A DNA stretch of 64,000 nucleotides from Phellopilus nigrolimitatus (lineage: Eukaryota; Basidiomycota; Agaricomycetes; Hymenochaetales; Hymenochaetaceae): the NCBI GenBank assembly GCA_021029095.1, contig JAJOHG010000105.1, positions 1 through 64,000 on the forward strand, in the 5' to 3' direction. Within the stretch, counting starts at the first letter, position 1; each line of letters opens with the position of its first letter. The notes under the pieces were generated by a model, which was not told the origin of the DNA, did no database searches, and saw nothing but the letters and a program-made list of their open reading frames with translations. The position numbers and the translations under genes were made by a program. Shown here one piece after another: positions 1-10,460 of this stretch.

Positions 1-189
1 GTGCGCAGCATAGTCGACGCTCGGAGTCCTGGGCTTGAGGAGCGAAAGCGGGCGGAGGCTCGTCCTGCTCTTGCTGTTCTTATTTGCGAAGCCGCTCAAA
101 CTCCGGTGCTTCGTCGATGCGTCCGCGGGCGCCGAAGGCGGGCAAGCACACGGGCTGAGAAAGAGAGCATGCATGAAGTAGAGCATGCT

Positions 190-1198
190 TATAAGGAACA
201 CTGGGAGGAGGTGCCAGTCAATAAAAAGCATCCGGCGCAGCGCATACATGAAGCCAAAACAATAAATTTGGTTCGAAAGATCAAAATACAAGAAGTCGAC
301 TCACCGACGGGACACACGCAATCCGCAACCACAGTGCCTACCCAACGGTGCACACCCAGGCCTGGTCCTCCCGGTCCCAAATTCGAAGCAGGTAAAATGG
401 TGTTCCACCCGCCGACGGCGACACGCCAGAACTGCACGGTGTTTAGCGCAGTGTGCACGCACACGAGCGCATACAATGTGTACGCCGTCGTACGCACGAA
501 GACGAGGGCGGCGGAGGGCGCGCCTTCGCCCAACTGTTCCCACTTCCCCACTGCAAATCGTCATCACGAGGCTCGCCTGCTCCGCTCCTCGCGAGAAGCT
601 GCGAGAGCGACGAAGAAGGTGTCGCATCCGCGGGGCGCACGGAGACCTGTCTGATGCCGTCCGCGCCCGGGTAGCCGGCATCGACATGCTCGGCGACGTA
701 TGGTTCGGACGAGGATAGGCCCGAGCGGCTGCTCTGCTGGCGGGCGTGCTGCTTCTGGGTGTCGACCTCATAAGTGCTTGGGCTGTTCGGCGCAGCGAAG
801 GACACCGATAAAGTCCACGGATTGACGTCCGCGTCTGCGAACAACTCGCTTCCTGCACGAAACCGCCTGCGCCCTCCCGACCCTTCCGCACCACTGCTCT
901 TCGCCTCCACGCCGGCTCCCGGCCCTGTCTCCGCACCCCTCCGAGTCTCCCGCACGAATGGCAAAGGCAGCACGAACCCCTTCCTGTGAGTCTGCGCATT
1001 TCGAGGCTTCGCCCGCGCGGAGCCGAACTTGGACTGCGCAAGTACAAAGATGTAGAGCTGGACGGTGAGCGTCCCCCAAAGAGCCCAGGCGAACGCATTG
1101 GACAGCAAGAGGGGCCCGACGACGTGTGCGCCGCTGAGGCTAGCGAGGCCAACGACGGCAGACTGATGGTAGCCGGCTGCTGCTGCCCCCGGATCCAT
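190..1198 (-). CDS. Possible multi-pass membrane protein, gene model uncertain
   Basis: On the minus strand an ATG at 1198 opens a frame whose residues about 22-50 form a clean hydrophobic segment ending in TVQLYIFVLAQ, which resembles the first helix of the DUF6534-type seven-TM proteins of Agaricomycetes. The frame then runs about 165 residues through Ser/Gly/Arg-rich, disordered-looking sequence. A second hydrophobic stretch (about 520-400) lies in another frame (ALVCVHTALNTVQFW) and could be joined through an intron ending in TTGCAG near 550; a GTGAGT donor follows near 300. The order helix, long disordered segment, helix is unusual, since the disordered tail normally comes last. The 3' end may lie beyond the window. 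The model could be a rearranged or fused gene. Only the first helix is seen clearly; the family assignment is inference. Confidence 0.35.
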
Positions 1199-1283
1199 GG
1201 TCGAGCGACGCCGGCGTCGAACAAATCAGTCTCGGAGCCGTCTCCTTCGTAACTTCGTCTCGGACGTTGCGGTTGTCGTCTCT

Positions 1284-1317
<34 letters not shown>
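1284..1317. repeat. (GTC)n microsatellite
   Basis: About eleven uninterrupted GTC units, just upstream of the minus-strand ATG at 1198. A similar (CGT)n tract lies at the other end of the window near 63,102. Confidence 0.9.
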
Positions 1318-1319
<2 letters not shown>

Positions 1320-2700
1320 GAACAAGGCACGAAAAAAGTGCAAAGGGGTGGGAGAAGGAAGACGTTGACGACGACGGGCGCGAGAAGCAGCAGGTCGAGC
1401 AGAATAGAATTTGCGTTTGCGTTGCGTTGCGCTCAGCAACCTGACTGATAACATGCCGTCAGCCTGAGCTTACCATATCCGGTCAATGCTTTATTGTATT
1501 TTTTTCCCACCGGCGACGCCTCTGCCGAGCGCCGTGCGTCTCCTTTTTTTCACCTTCATTTATTTATTCTCTCCATGGCCCAGCTTGTATCTCTGTCTCT
1601 TCAAACAGCCTGGATATCTACTTGTAATCCCGGATTCCCACTTGCTTTTTTTCAGTTTATTTGGCCGATCACGGATCAGCGCCGGCTAGCATGTTCCTGT
1701 CAGAGGCGCAGACAAGACGCTCCTTTCTTGCTTCCTCTCTTCCCCCTTCTCATCATTTTGCGTATTGAACAAAAGCGACCAACGGAGACGACTGGCCGAG
1801 GCGATCTTGCCAAAGCCAGAGGCAGATCAAGATCAAAATCGACGGCGGACATAAATTCCAAGTCTAATAGCGGGTGATCGCGTGTCACTCCGTCGATCAT
1901 CATTTTCTGCAAGGCACCGTCAGCCACAACAAGTCCCTCGGCTGAATTTCAACAAATTTCGCGATAGACTTCACTCCTTCCCACTCACCCGACACCCGAT
2001 CAAATACAAGGCAATGGAAGACTGCAGGAAGTTTCTGCTACGTAGCTGATGCCAGAACAGCCGCAGCTTTGCAATTCAAACGCACCGGATCTGTATGCGA
2101 ATACAATGATGCTGTGATCCTACTATAAATTTCTGCTTCCGGTTCGTCGTTTATCATTCAATCACTCCATCGCGGTGCCCACCATTCCTTCCGCTCCGTC
2201 CTGACTCTAATATGCGGTGCTCCGTTACATCTGCTAGCTCTTCGAGTTTGGATCCCTGCCTCTTTGGCTAGTACGCATGCTCCTTTTCGTGATATCACCG
2301 GCTTCCTATTTCCGCAGCAACTCGTGTAACCCGGAGAAAACCACGGAAAATCCTGCCATCTTATGATTGCCCCCCCTCTGCACATGTTACAGCCCAAACA
2401 CTCGCGACCTATTCTGACGGCCGCACATTTCTTTGCAACGCGATTCAAAACTCAGGCACACTCTTATCTCAGCAAACGTATAGTTTCCAGGGGAATATCC
2501 AGTTTTGATATCCACTCGTTGCTGCGTACAAACCTCAATTTATTCCCCTTGGCAATGGCTATGTATATCCCTTGAGTCTAATCAATTGGTCAGTAAAGGC
2601 TCGTTCTAAATAGCCATCAATCTCCGTCCCAACGAATAGTACGTCCTTGATCCCTTGCACCTACTATCACGTACCGGCCTACGTGCGAAGGACGCAGCCT
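1320..2700. other. Intergenic, no gene recognised
   Basis: Only short ORFs without coherent codon use or consistent splice frames are visible. The sequence is pyrimidine-rich in places (1500-1760). Nothing recognisable was found on either strand. Confidence 0.6.
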
Positions 2701-2719
2701 ACAGGTGCAGGCGCAAATG

Positions 2720-3112
2720 CCCATGAGCTCATATATACATTTCCCGGGTCCTGCGCCATCACACCCGGGCCCACCATTCCCGTCCCCTCTCACTGAAGTC
2801 GGTTGTATTGATGAAGTCGCACGCCAGGCCGTGCCCCAATGGCTTCCAAACGCTCTCGCCGAGCTGCGCGCCTTTTACCCGGCGGGCCGTGTTGAGGTCA
2901 TCTGGAAGCACACCGCCAACAATGACCCATAAAGTAAGGCTATTGGCGCGTGAAACGTCTCGACTGCCCTGGGAAGGTGAGTGGTGCATACGCCTCGTAC
3001 CTGACCTTGTTCTTTGCGTTCTCCTGGAACTCTAATTATATACCACCGTTCCTGGGGAGTGGCTAGAAAACTTCGAGGTCCATCTGTACATGTGTCTTAT
3101 CTCGAGATAGGG
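2720..3112 (+). pseudogene. SNF5/SMARCB1-type remodelling subunit, decayed 5' fragment
   Basis: Three successive pieces match the N-terminal part of fungal SNF5/Sfh1 proteins in the right order. The first is a Pro-rich lead-in followed by VPQWLPNALAELRAFYP (about 2830-2880). The second is WRVKRLDCPGK (about 2943-2975, ending at a GTGAGT donor), matching the family's EWR-KC-DCPGK segment. The third is LYTTVPGEWLENFEVHL (about 3036-3090), matching LYTPGPGE-L-NFEVHL. The pieces are separated by an in-frame stop after NNDP (2932) and a frame change. The putative intron lacks an AG directly before the third piece, a conserved Cys is Arg, and a stop follows at about 3112. The SNF5 core domain that should come next was not found. 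In a functional family member this region precedes the domain that binds other SWI/SNF or RSC subunits. The order of matches is seen; pseudogene status is inferred. Confidence 0.55.
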
Positions 3113-3719
3113 CCGCACAAATTGGAACTTCACAAAAATGTGGACGCTCGGCTTGCTCTGTAACGTCGACGCGAAACGCATACCATGTATGTAGTTATCA
3201 GCATCAGTATCTGGTAAGTGTTGCTTCGTCAGATTTATCTATGATAAAGACCTATTTTCAGCTGCGATAGCTCGTTCGTCAACCGCCCCTGCTGTAGATC
3301 ACGAAACACTAACCCAATCAAATGGAAAGCGCTTTCGCGCGTCGGATCCTCGTTCCGCCGGTCCAGACTGGGACTCGATCGCAGTTTCGCGGGTTCAGAG
3401 TTCGATCAAACTCAAACAGCCAAGTTTGCATCTCTGCCCCTCGCGATGTGTTGCAGAAGCCCGTTCGCAAGATTTAGGCTCCTCATGCCGATGTAAGAAT
3501 CGTTTCAGAGCCTCTCCACTCTTTCTTCTTTATTCCTGCCTTCCCTTTGAATGGCTGTTTTCTTTCAGACTCCGAGCTTGAGAACTCTCGTGGCTGACTT
3601 CGACCCCTGACTAGCATGTATGTAACGATTCGAGTGGATCTAATAGTAAGATCCCCATTCCCGTTCCAATGAATCCGTTTTACACGTCTCTGGCTGAAGA
3701 TTAGTAAATCAGGTGTCGT
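3113..3719. other. Intergenic, no gene recognised
   Basis: No open frame of note and no recognisable RNA gene. A loose tRNA B-box-like string near 3370 lacks any supporting cloverleaf. Confidence 0.6.
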
Positions 3720-3875
3720 GGAGATTTGAAAGCGAATGCGTACGATGGCTTATTAAGGCTTACTCACTTGTATTAGCAACTTTCATCAACGCCAAGGAGA
3801 TTTGAAAGCGAACGCGAACGGAAGCTTATACAGGAGCTTACTCATATGTTTTGATTTAAGTCACTCGCAACTTTG
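3720..3875. repeat. Imperfect tandem repeat (~76 bp x 2) in GST promoter
   Basis: Both units start GGAGATTTGAAAGCGAA (3720 and 3796) and continue with similar CTTAT...GCTTACTCA and CGCAACTTT segments. They lie about 80-230 bp upstream of the GST start and may carry duplicated regulatory sites. Confidence 0.8.
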
Positions 3876-3901
3876 ATCGCGGCGTCTTTGATCGCGGCGT
3901 C
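3872..3901. repeat. 15-bp perfect tandem duplication
   Basis: TTTGATCGCGGCGTC occurs twice back to back, about 50-80 bp upstream of the GST ATG. Confidence 0.9.
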
Positions 3902-3951
3902 TAAAGAACCGACATCTTCATCCTCATCGACGAAACTTGCACATTTATACC

Positions 3952-4744
3952 ATGATCACCTTCTTCGATATACCGTCCAAATTGGATGGCAAGCTCTGGT
4001 CTCCAAGCACACTTAAAACAAGGTCTATTTTGCAGTATGTGGGTCCAGATATGCTGTTAAATTTAGTACAGAATTTCTTTGAACTACAAAAATATACCCT
4101 ACAAGACAGAATGGGTCGAATATCCCGATATCGAGACTGTTTTAAAGAGGCTTGGAGGCGCCCCGACATCGAAGAAGCCCGATGGACGCGACCACTACAC
4201 ACTTCCCGCAATTCATGACTCGGAGACAGGAAAGACCGTCACTGAGTCGATCGAAATTGCTGCGTACCTCGACGAGACATATCCTGGCACACCTGCCCTA
4301 TTCCCCTCCGCCACTCGCGGAGCCATCGAGATGTTCAACTCCGTCTTCGAACAAGCCGCCCTTTTTCCGATATTCCCCATTATGATCACTCCTCTCAACG
4401 CCGTCCTTAATCCTCCGAGCGAGGAATATTTCCGCAGACAGAAAGAAGAGCTCTTCCAAAAGAAACTGGAGGAGCACGCTCCGCCAGGTCCTATTCGCGA
4501 CGAGGCCTGGGTTAAAGTCAAGGAGGGGCTTGAGAGGATCGCAAGCTTTTACGACAAAAACGGCGAGGATATGCCGTTCTTCCTCGGTAACACGTTCACG
4601 TTCGCGGACGCGATTGTCATCGCATATTTTGCGTGGTTGCAGATTTGTCTGGGTCCTGAAAGTGACGAATGGAAGGCGGTGGCTAGCTGGAGTGGAGGAC
4701 GATGGGGGAAACTTCTCGAGTTGACGAAGAAATGGCAGGTTTAG
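3952..4744 (+). CDS. Glutathione S-transferase, fungal class
   Basis: This gene encodes a cytosolic glutathione S-transferase that would conjugate glutathione to electrophilic or aromatic compounds. Two exons (3952-4022 and 4072-4744) join in frame across a 49-nt intron and give about 247 residues. The N-terminal thioredoxin-like half has the family's opening (ITFFDIPSKL, then WSP-STLKTR), YKTEWVEYPDIE, a cis-Pro segment (HYTLPAIHD) and the glutathione-binding V-TESIEIAAYLDETYP. The all-helical C-terminal half follows, with FTFADAIVIAYFAWLQ. The pattern resembles the Ure2p-like and GSTFuA/etherase-like enzymes expanded in wood- and litter-decay fungi; the exact class is inference. The donor (GTCTAT) is weak, but this is the only splice that gives continuous family-like sequence (KTR to ISLNYKNIPYK). 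Tandem repeats lie just upstream. Confidence 0.9.
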
Positions 4745-5490
4745 AATAGGCGTGTACAGAACAGAAGAAATTTAGTCGGTGAACTGCAGTCCAGGACCGT
4801 CCCGAGCGCTTGAGTTTTCTCGTTACATATAGCCTTTCCGATCAATAGATGTTGTAAGTCGAGCTGCGAGGATGGCATTGATTTCATGATGAATGGAGAG
4901 GTCCCCTCTTTTAGTAAAAGGATTTAGGACAGTTGAGGCATGTGGCTCGGATTTCAGTCCGATTATGTAAATGTAGCGTGCTGTCTGAATCTCGTAAGTA
5001 CCTCTGACCAACATCAGCGACCCGGCCACACATTCGTCTCATTTTGGCAGTATACTGTTTGCAGATCTCCAGCAGCCATGGCCATGCGGCCGCTTTGCGT
5101 CCCTTGTGCGAGAAGGCAGCCCCAAGGACGTGCGCCATGTTTAGAGAAATCTACTGATTGATCGTTATGGACTTATCAGTCAGAAATAGCCATCAATATT
5201 CACGCACGCTTCGTACATAAGGTATTTCATGAACGCTAGATTCCGAACAGTGGATCCATGTCTGCAATATCATGAATCATGATGCGACCATCTCAAGTCT
5301 TTCCTTGGTTTCTCGCTCCGCGCCCGGCGACGGTGGCTGCCCAGCTACGGACAAGAGTGCAATTCTCGCGGTACAGACAGACGAACGTGCCCAAGCCTGC
5401 ACATGCGCGCACTTCGCTTCTCACTGGGCTGGCCGCATGGTACGCAGACGGCGCCTCATGAAGCGAAGGCCGCATTCTGGGACTTAGAGA
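4745..5490. other. Intergenic, no gene recognised
   Basis: Holds the 3' flank of the GST gene and the promoter side of the nuclease gene. ORFs of 60-75 codons here show no family resemblance. Confidence 0.6.
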
Positions 5491-5496
5491 TATAAA
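5491..5496 (+). promoter_or_regulatory. TATA box of nuclease gene
   Basis: TATAAA lies 79 bp upstream of the nuclease ATG (5570), a plausible core-promoter distance in a fungus. Confidence 0.5.
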
Positions 5497-5569
5497 GGCG
5501 CACGCTGATCTGTTGACCTCGCGTTGCTGCCTCCCAGGCCGTTAATCCGCATAGCTTCTTGCCAGCACG

Positions 5570-7244
5570 ATGATCGGCAAAGTATTACTCTCTTTCTCCA
5601 CGCTGCTGGCGCTGCCAATGTGCGCATACGCGTGGGGCGCGCTCGGGCACGAGACGGTCGGGTATGTCGCCATGGATGTTCGTGTCTTCCTTTTCCGAAA
5701 TCGAACGGACTGGTGACGAAATCTGTATTTCGGCTGTATCCTAGTTCCTTTCCTCCGGCACTCTGTCTTTCGTCCAAAGCACAATCGCCGACTCTTTCGA
5801 TAACTCTCTCGGCCCCGCCGGCCCTGTGCGTATCACTTCGAAGCTCTCGATTTTCGCTTCCCGCATTTATCTTATATTCTTTTCCAAAAAATGTGCTCAG
5901 TGGGCAGACACCGTCCGCTCGGAGAAAGCTTTCAAGTTCTCCGCGCCGTTCCACTTTATCGACGCCGAGGGTGCGCCTCATATTTGTTTGAACCAAAGTT
6001 TTCTGATCCATAGCTCACCTTTTTTTTTTCAGACCAACCGCTTAATGGTTCGTGCTCTGTTAACGAAGACCGCGACTGCGGAAGCTCCGGATGCCTTTGT
6101 GCGTCGCGTCGATCTCTTGACAATTGTCATTTTAAACTGAATATAATGAACCGCTTCTTCTAAAATGACGCGGACAGTGACGGCGATCGCTAACTACACA
6201 CAGCGCGTCGCGGACACGAGCCTCGACTCTACGCAGAGGCAGCAGGCGCTGATGTTCATCGACCATGTGAGGCTTTAAAATTTCTTTCCTTCCTGCTCGT
6301 CCAATCTCTCCTTTTGACCGCGCAGTGCTGACTCCGCAATGACTCCGTGAACACAGTTCCTGGGCGATATAGGCCAACCGCTGCACGTTGAAGCGTACGA
6401 GGTCGGCGGAAACGACATTAAGGCGATCTGCAACGGCAAGAGTACGAACCTCCATGCCGTGCGTCTCCTCTCTCTCCCTACCTCAACCTGACTGCGAAAA
6501 GTCTCATTTTCAATTTTCGCAAATTTCTTGTTTTTATTCTTTCTGGGCTTGGTTGCATGTCTGCTGTTATGAAGTCATGGGACACCGGAATGCTCGAAAC
6601 GATGCTCGACGCAAACTTTGACGGTTCGGTCACGGCGTGGGCGAGCAATCTTTCGACATCGATCAAGGTGCGTTCCTTCTTCGATTGTAGATCATTCTAT
6701 TATATATATAGTAGATATAAAAACGCTGACTACGAAAACCGTTTACCCTGCATAGAACGGCTCCTACCAGTCGCAAGCGGCCTCGTGGATCTCGTGCTCT
6801 TCGACGACCCAGACGCGCCGCGCGCGCTCGCTGCAGGACGAGATCCGCGCGGTGATCGACTCGGGTGTGCACGCGCGCGCCGCGGTCCCCGAGCTGGCGT
6901 GCCCGCTCGTGTGGGCGAAGGAGTCGAACGCGTTTGACTGCGTGCGTCTTTCCTTCCTCGTTCTTAGTTCAGATCCTAAAACATTCTTCATGTATGAATG
7001 ATGCATCTTTCGGCCGAACAGACGGACGTGTTCGATTTTTCCACGGGCGAGGATTTGTGCACGGGCACGTACTTCGACAATGCCGTTCCCATCGTGAGTG
7101 CCCCTATCTCTAAATCCACACAGCAAAGCTTAACCGTGCCTTCTATCACGCGCGAGCTAGATCAACCTCCAGATCGCGAAGCAGGGTTACCGCCTCGCCG
7201 CATGGCTGAATGTCATCATCGACGGTGCGACGAACTTGCCATGA
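5570..7244 (+). CDS. Secreted S1/P1-type nuclease
   Basis: Encodes a zinc-dependent single-strand nuclease/3'-nucleotidase that would degrade RNA and ssDNA outside the cell. Exons are small and numerous (about ten); the first joins are 5570-5677 to 5745-5825 to 5902. A signal peptide (MIGKVLLSFSTLLAL...AYA) is followed directly by the mature N-terminal Trp of the family (WGALGHETVG), whose amino group and His ligate zinc. Further expected ligands are visible in order: WADT, PFHFIDAE, FIDHFLGDIGQPLHV, and NLHASWDTGM. The disulfide region DRDCGSSGC is also present. The protein ends GYRLAAWLNVIIDGATNLP before TGA at 7242-7244. Length and motif order match a full family member, so it looks functional. 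Introns begin GTGCGT or similar and end CAG or TAG. Confidence 0.93.
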
Positions 7245-7760
7245 GGTGTGCAGCCCGCGTCGAAAATTTGTGCTCTGCAACTATGGTTCGGACTTTCGAA
7301 GGGTAACTATGGCTAGTGGAGCGAATTATGGAGGTGTATGTACTGTATTGAAGGGTAAAATATGATGGGGAAGTGTAGATGTAAGTTGTGGAGATCGTTT
7401 TCTGTACTGAGAAAATGAAAGTGGCTTTTTGAAGGATTAAACCTTCCTCCTGCTATCCTAGATATAACAACCTCTTCTCAGTCACCTCTGGGTTATGCGC
7501 ATCCTAGTAGTAGTAAATGGTAATATTTTAATCCTCAGGAAGAGCTGATTACGAATGAAAGATCGACGGTGGTACAGAAGGTTGGATTTCTGACTACTCC
7601 CCTCTAGTCCTTGATTAAAAACGGCGTTGACGCCTGAGCAAAAATTTCTTACAGAGATTAACGAGCTTCCCTCTGCATAATCACATATGGCTCTTTGCGT
7701 TGAACCGAATTTTGTTCGCGATAACACTTCAATATATTCTACCTTTCGACCACATCCATC
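7245..7760. other. Intergenic, no gene recognised
   Basis: AT-rich 3' flank of the nuclease gene; nothing recognised. Confidence 0.6.
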
Positions 7761-8330
7761 CTACTTCTTGACTAGTGGGTCAGTTTGTTCTTCATTTAAC
7801 TTCGGCTCCATCGAAATCGACACCGAGACCGCACTTCTTTGAATCAACTTGTCACCTTTCTTTGACAGTTTCCTCGACTGTTTGGACCCAGACGACTGCT
7901 TGGCGGTTCTTGCTCTTCCCAACCATTCGCGGCGTCTTATTCGAGTAGCGCCGATGATTTTAATTTCCAATTTACACGTAGCGCGTTTCAGACGAAGACG
8001 GAAACCTGTCCAGCGCGTACTCTGTCGACTGTATGCGGCACCTGCAGCCAATACATATACAATGCTGGAACTTCTTCGCTTCCGAAACATTTCAGTTGTT
8101 CATCGGCGATGCCCTCGAACTCAGCCTCGAACTCAACTCGACTCCCTCATCCGACTAACCTGCTCTGCTAGTGCACGTGATGCTTGAATTTTGGGGGTCC
8201 GCGATAAGATGTAATATCGCATTCGAAGGGCTCCTCAGACGTCATTGGTTGCAACGCGCCAACGATACCTTCACTCGAATCGTAATCTGAGCACGCGAAT
8301 CGTATAGCGAGAACGCAAGATCTTTCGGAT
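7761..8330 (-). CDS. Possible small gene or remnant, product unknown
   Basis: Three coding-looking stretches lie on the minus strand but no clean splice model joins them. They are SDYDSSEGIVGALQPMTSEE (about 8280-8220), EFEAEFEGIADEQLKCFGSE (about 8130-8065), and a basic C-terminal piece with KQSSGSKQSRKLSKKGDKLI ending ...DPLVKK at 7761. The acidic-then-basic composition suggests a small nuclear protein or a decayed coding remnant. It lies about 300 bp downstream of the eL41 gene on the same strand. No family is recognised and it may not be a gene. Confidence 0.2.
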
Positions 8331-8625
8331 TGCAATTGCCTTCCAACCCTCTCGAGCATGGTGCACAAAAAGCACGGGAGGAGAATACGAGTACAGGTAC
8401 ACCTTCGACAAACATCATACATACAGGTCTGGTCAAGTCAAACATAGTCGAACAAAACGCGGGATGCATGAACGCATGGACGATGTAAGATCGAGAGACG
8501 GGTACACAGAGACGCAGGCAAGCGCAGACATACACCAGGGCGTAACTGTTGCGAGTCGTCAATACTTAAATCGAAGACGGGCGGCGCGCTGCAGGTGTAT
8601 GCGCGTGCGGTGCCAGGAGAGGCGA

Positions 8626-8768
8626 TTACTCTACAGCAGAAACACGCATTAGCAAATTATGTTTCATAGATGCGTGAGGCGCGACGAATACGCACTGGAA
8701 CGAGCCCTCATCTTTCTCCTCTTCCTCCGCAGCCTCCTGGAGCGTTTCTTCTTCCACTTTTCTCTCAT
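8626..8768 (-). CDS. RPL41: Ribosomal protein eL41 (25 aa)
   Basis: This is the smallest eukaryotic ribosomal protein, a basic helix of the large subunit at the subunit interface. The coding sequence is complement(8696-8768) plus complement(8626-8630). The first exon encodes 24 residues (MREKWKKKRSRRLRRK, then RRKMRARS) and ends with a lone A. A 65-nt intron (8631-8695, GTGCGT...CTGTAG) follows, and the last 5 nt complete AAG (Lys) and TAA. The product is 25 residues, the universal length, and differs from yeast Rpl41 at few positions. A second intron (8770-8831, GTGAGT...CTGCAG) ends one base before the ATG, so in the spliced mRNA the start context is GACAATGAG. Without splicing the frame would read 10 further residues that no eL41 has. 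The gene diverges from the one starting at 9025 and may share a promoter with it. Confidence 0.93.
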
Positions 8769-8831
8769 TCTGCAGTAATATCGGTGAGTTAGAACATAAA
8801 GGCGTATCAAATTGAAAGTGGCCATACTCAC

Positions 8832-9024
8832 GTCGGTCGTAAATGAGAGTCACTATGAGGAGTCCGGAAGCTCGAGTAATCTAAATAAACCCTTCAGAAA
8901 CTGTTACAGTTTACCTAAGCTTAATCCCACGACTTGATCCATCTTTGGATAGGGTAAGTCTCACGCCACCGACGCGTCGCGCTTCCTCCTCATGATCACA
9001 GAGTCCGAAAGTTAAGTTTCAGTC
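8832..9024. promoter_or_regulatory. Bidirectional promoter of eL41 and the 9025 gene
   Basis: About 190 bp separate the eL41 5'-UTR intron donor from the ATG at 9025 on the other strand, so both promoters must fit in or near this interval. No specific motif is claimed. Confidence 0.5.
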
Positions 9025-10460
9025 ATGCCGAAGAGGGCGCGTGTCCCCGCCGCGCTGCACAGTGAGCTTACAGAGTACGCGTCCCTCCTTCGCGCACTTC
9101 GCACAAACCAGACCCTCGATCTCTCTGCCCATCTCTCCCAGCTTCCTCCAAGCTCCAGCCAGCCCGCTCTCATTGTCGACGATGCGTCCGACATCGACCT
9201 GACCGATGACGAGCTCGATGATCCTAGCTTTAGAACAACGAGTCCGCCGCTTCCATCCGACTCCGACCTCGTTCTTCCTGTGAGCGAAGACCAAGCGAAT
9301 CGAGTGAGCCCGAGAGCGGCATCCAGTTCTAGAGCAAGCACCGAACGAGCTAGAGATCAGCCGCCACCACGCAAGAAGCGCAAGCGGACCGTGCAGAACG
9401 ACACTTGGACTCGCTGGCCGCTGCTTGCCGGCGACGTACACCGCCCAGAATGGGGCCTCGCTGATGAGGTCCAGCTCGTCGCCGATCACGTCCGGCGACA
9501 CCAGCGTGCGGCATGGCGCCGACAAGCGCCATCTCCCGATCCTCCACCTACATCGCCTTCATTCGAGGACCACCCACCCCTCTCTTCTCACAGAGAAGAT
9601 ACCGCTGCATCTGAACTGCGAGTCAACTCCGAGTCTGAGTCGGACCTAGACTCAGAGCCCGACCCCGCGCAGCGTGCCCTCACCGCGTCAACCAGTGCGC
9701 ATTTGCGTTCTCTCCTCTCTCTCCTTGCCGCACACATTCCATGCGTCGAAGCTAGTCTGCGCGGGCGGCTTGCTCCAACTGGCTGGCCGGGCGTCCTCGC
9801 CGCTGCGGGCGCTGGGGGGCTCGTGGACGCGAACACTCTTGCTCGTGTCGGTGCCCGCCTCGAAGCACTGTATGCTCTTGCCCCGTCTCTTATGCTAAAA
9901 CCAGCAGTCAAAATACTTGAGACACATGGAAATGCAGACGCTCGCCCGGCTTCGGGCTCGACCTTCGATCCTCTACGTGCACCAACTCCCGATCCTTCAA
10001 TTCCACTACAACCTGAATTACCAATACTTCCGTCTCCTCTTCCGTTTCCACCGATCCGTACATTGGTCGTGCATGCTGCGCGCGAAAGACTCCGCGCGCT
10101 CACTGCGCAGCGCGAGGCGGAAGGAGACGGTGATGTGCTATCATTTTGCGGACCGCATGTAGATACAAAATCATCCAGGAAGGCGAGAGGCGCCAGAAGC
10201 AGAGGTGGAAAAACTAAAAGTAGAGGGGAAGAAAGTGACAGGAGAACGGATAGAAAGCAGCGGAGGAAAGGGGAGAAGGAAGAGGAGGACGGACAGGGTG
10301 GCGATACAAAAAGGAAAGGTAAATGACTTTAATTCTTGCTCGTCCGAGCTAGTCGTTGGTCTGGAGATCACTGATACCGACTTATATTCACCCAGGGAAG
10401 CGCAAGCAAGTAGCGCTGAGTGCGGATGTGATTGAAGATAGCGATGAGGACGAGTCTTGA
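9025..10460 (+). CDS. Nuclear basic/acidic protein, unknown function
   Basis: Two exons (9025-10318 and 10396-10460) joined across a 77-nt intron (GTAAAT...CCCAG) give about 452 residues. An acidic, Ser-rich N-terminal half (DDASDIDLTDDELDD) precedes a basic cluster (PPRKKRKRT) that looks like a nuclear localisation signal. Then comes a conserved-looking block, WTRWPLLAGDVHRPEWGLAD (about residues 131-150), followed by an Arg-rich helix. A Leu/Ala-rich helical region (about 230-300) and a Lys/Arg/Glu-rich tail follow, and the short last exon adds an acidic end (EDSDEDES). Wording such as RWPL...PEW-L-DEV hints at an Rrn9-like Pol I factor, but I cannot confirm that. Splicing the tail joins two basic KRK runs, which supports the model. 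Confidence 0.75.

Noticed and set aside
1..654. Long plus-strand ORF of 217 codons at the left edge
   Set aside because: Composition is biased and shows no family motif; the opposite strand shows the hydrophobic coding pattern.
3340..3440. Possible tRNA on the minus strand (GATCGAGTCC resembling a B box)
   Set aside because: No acceptor-stem pairing, no proper A box and no anticodon arm at the right spacing.
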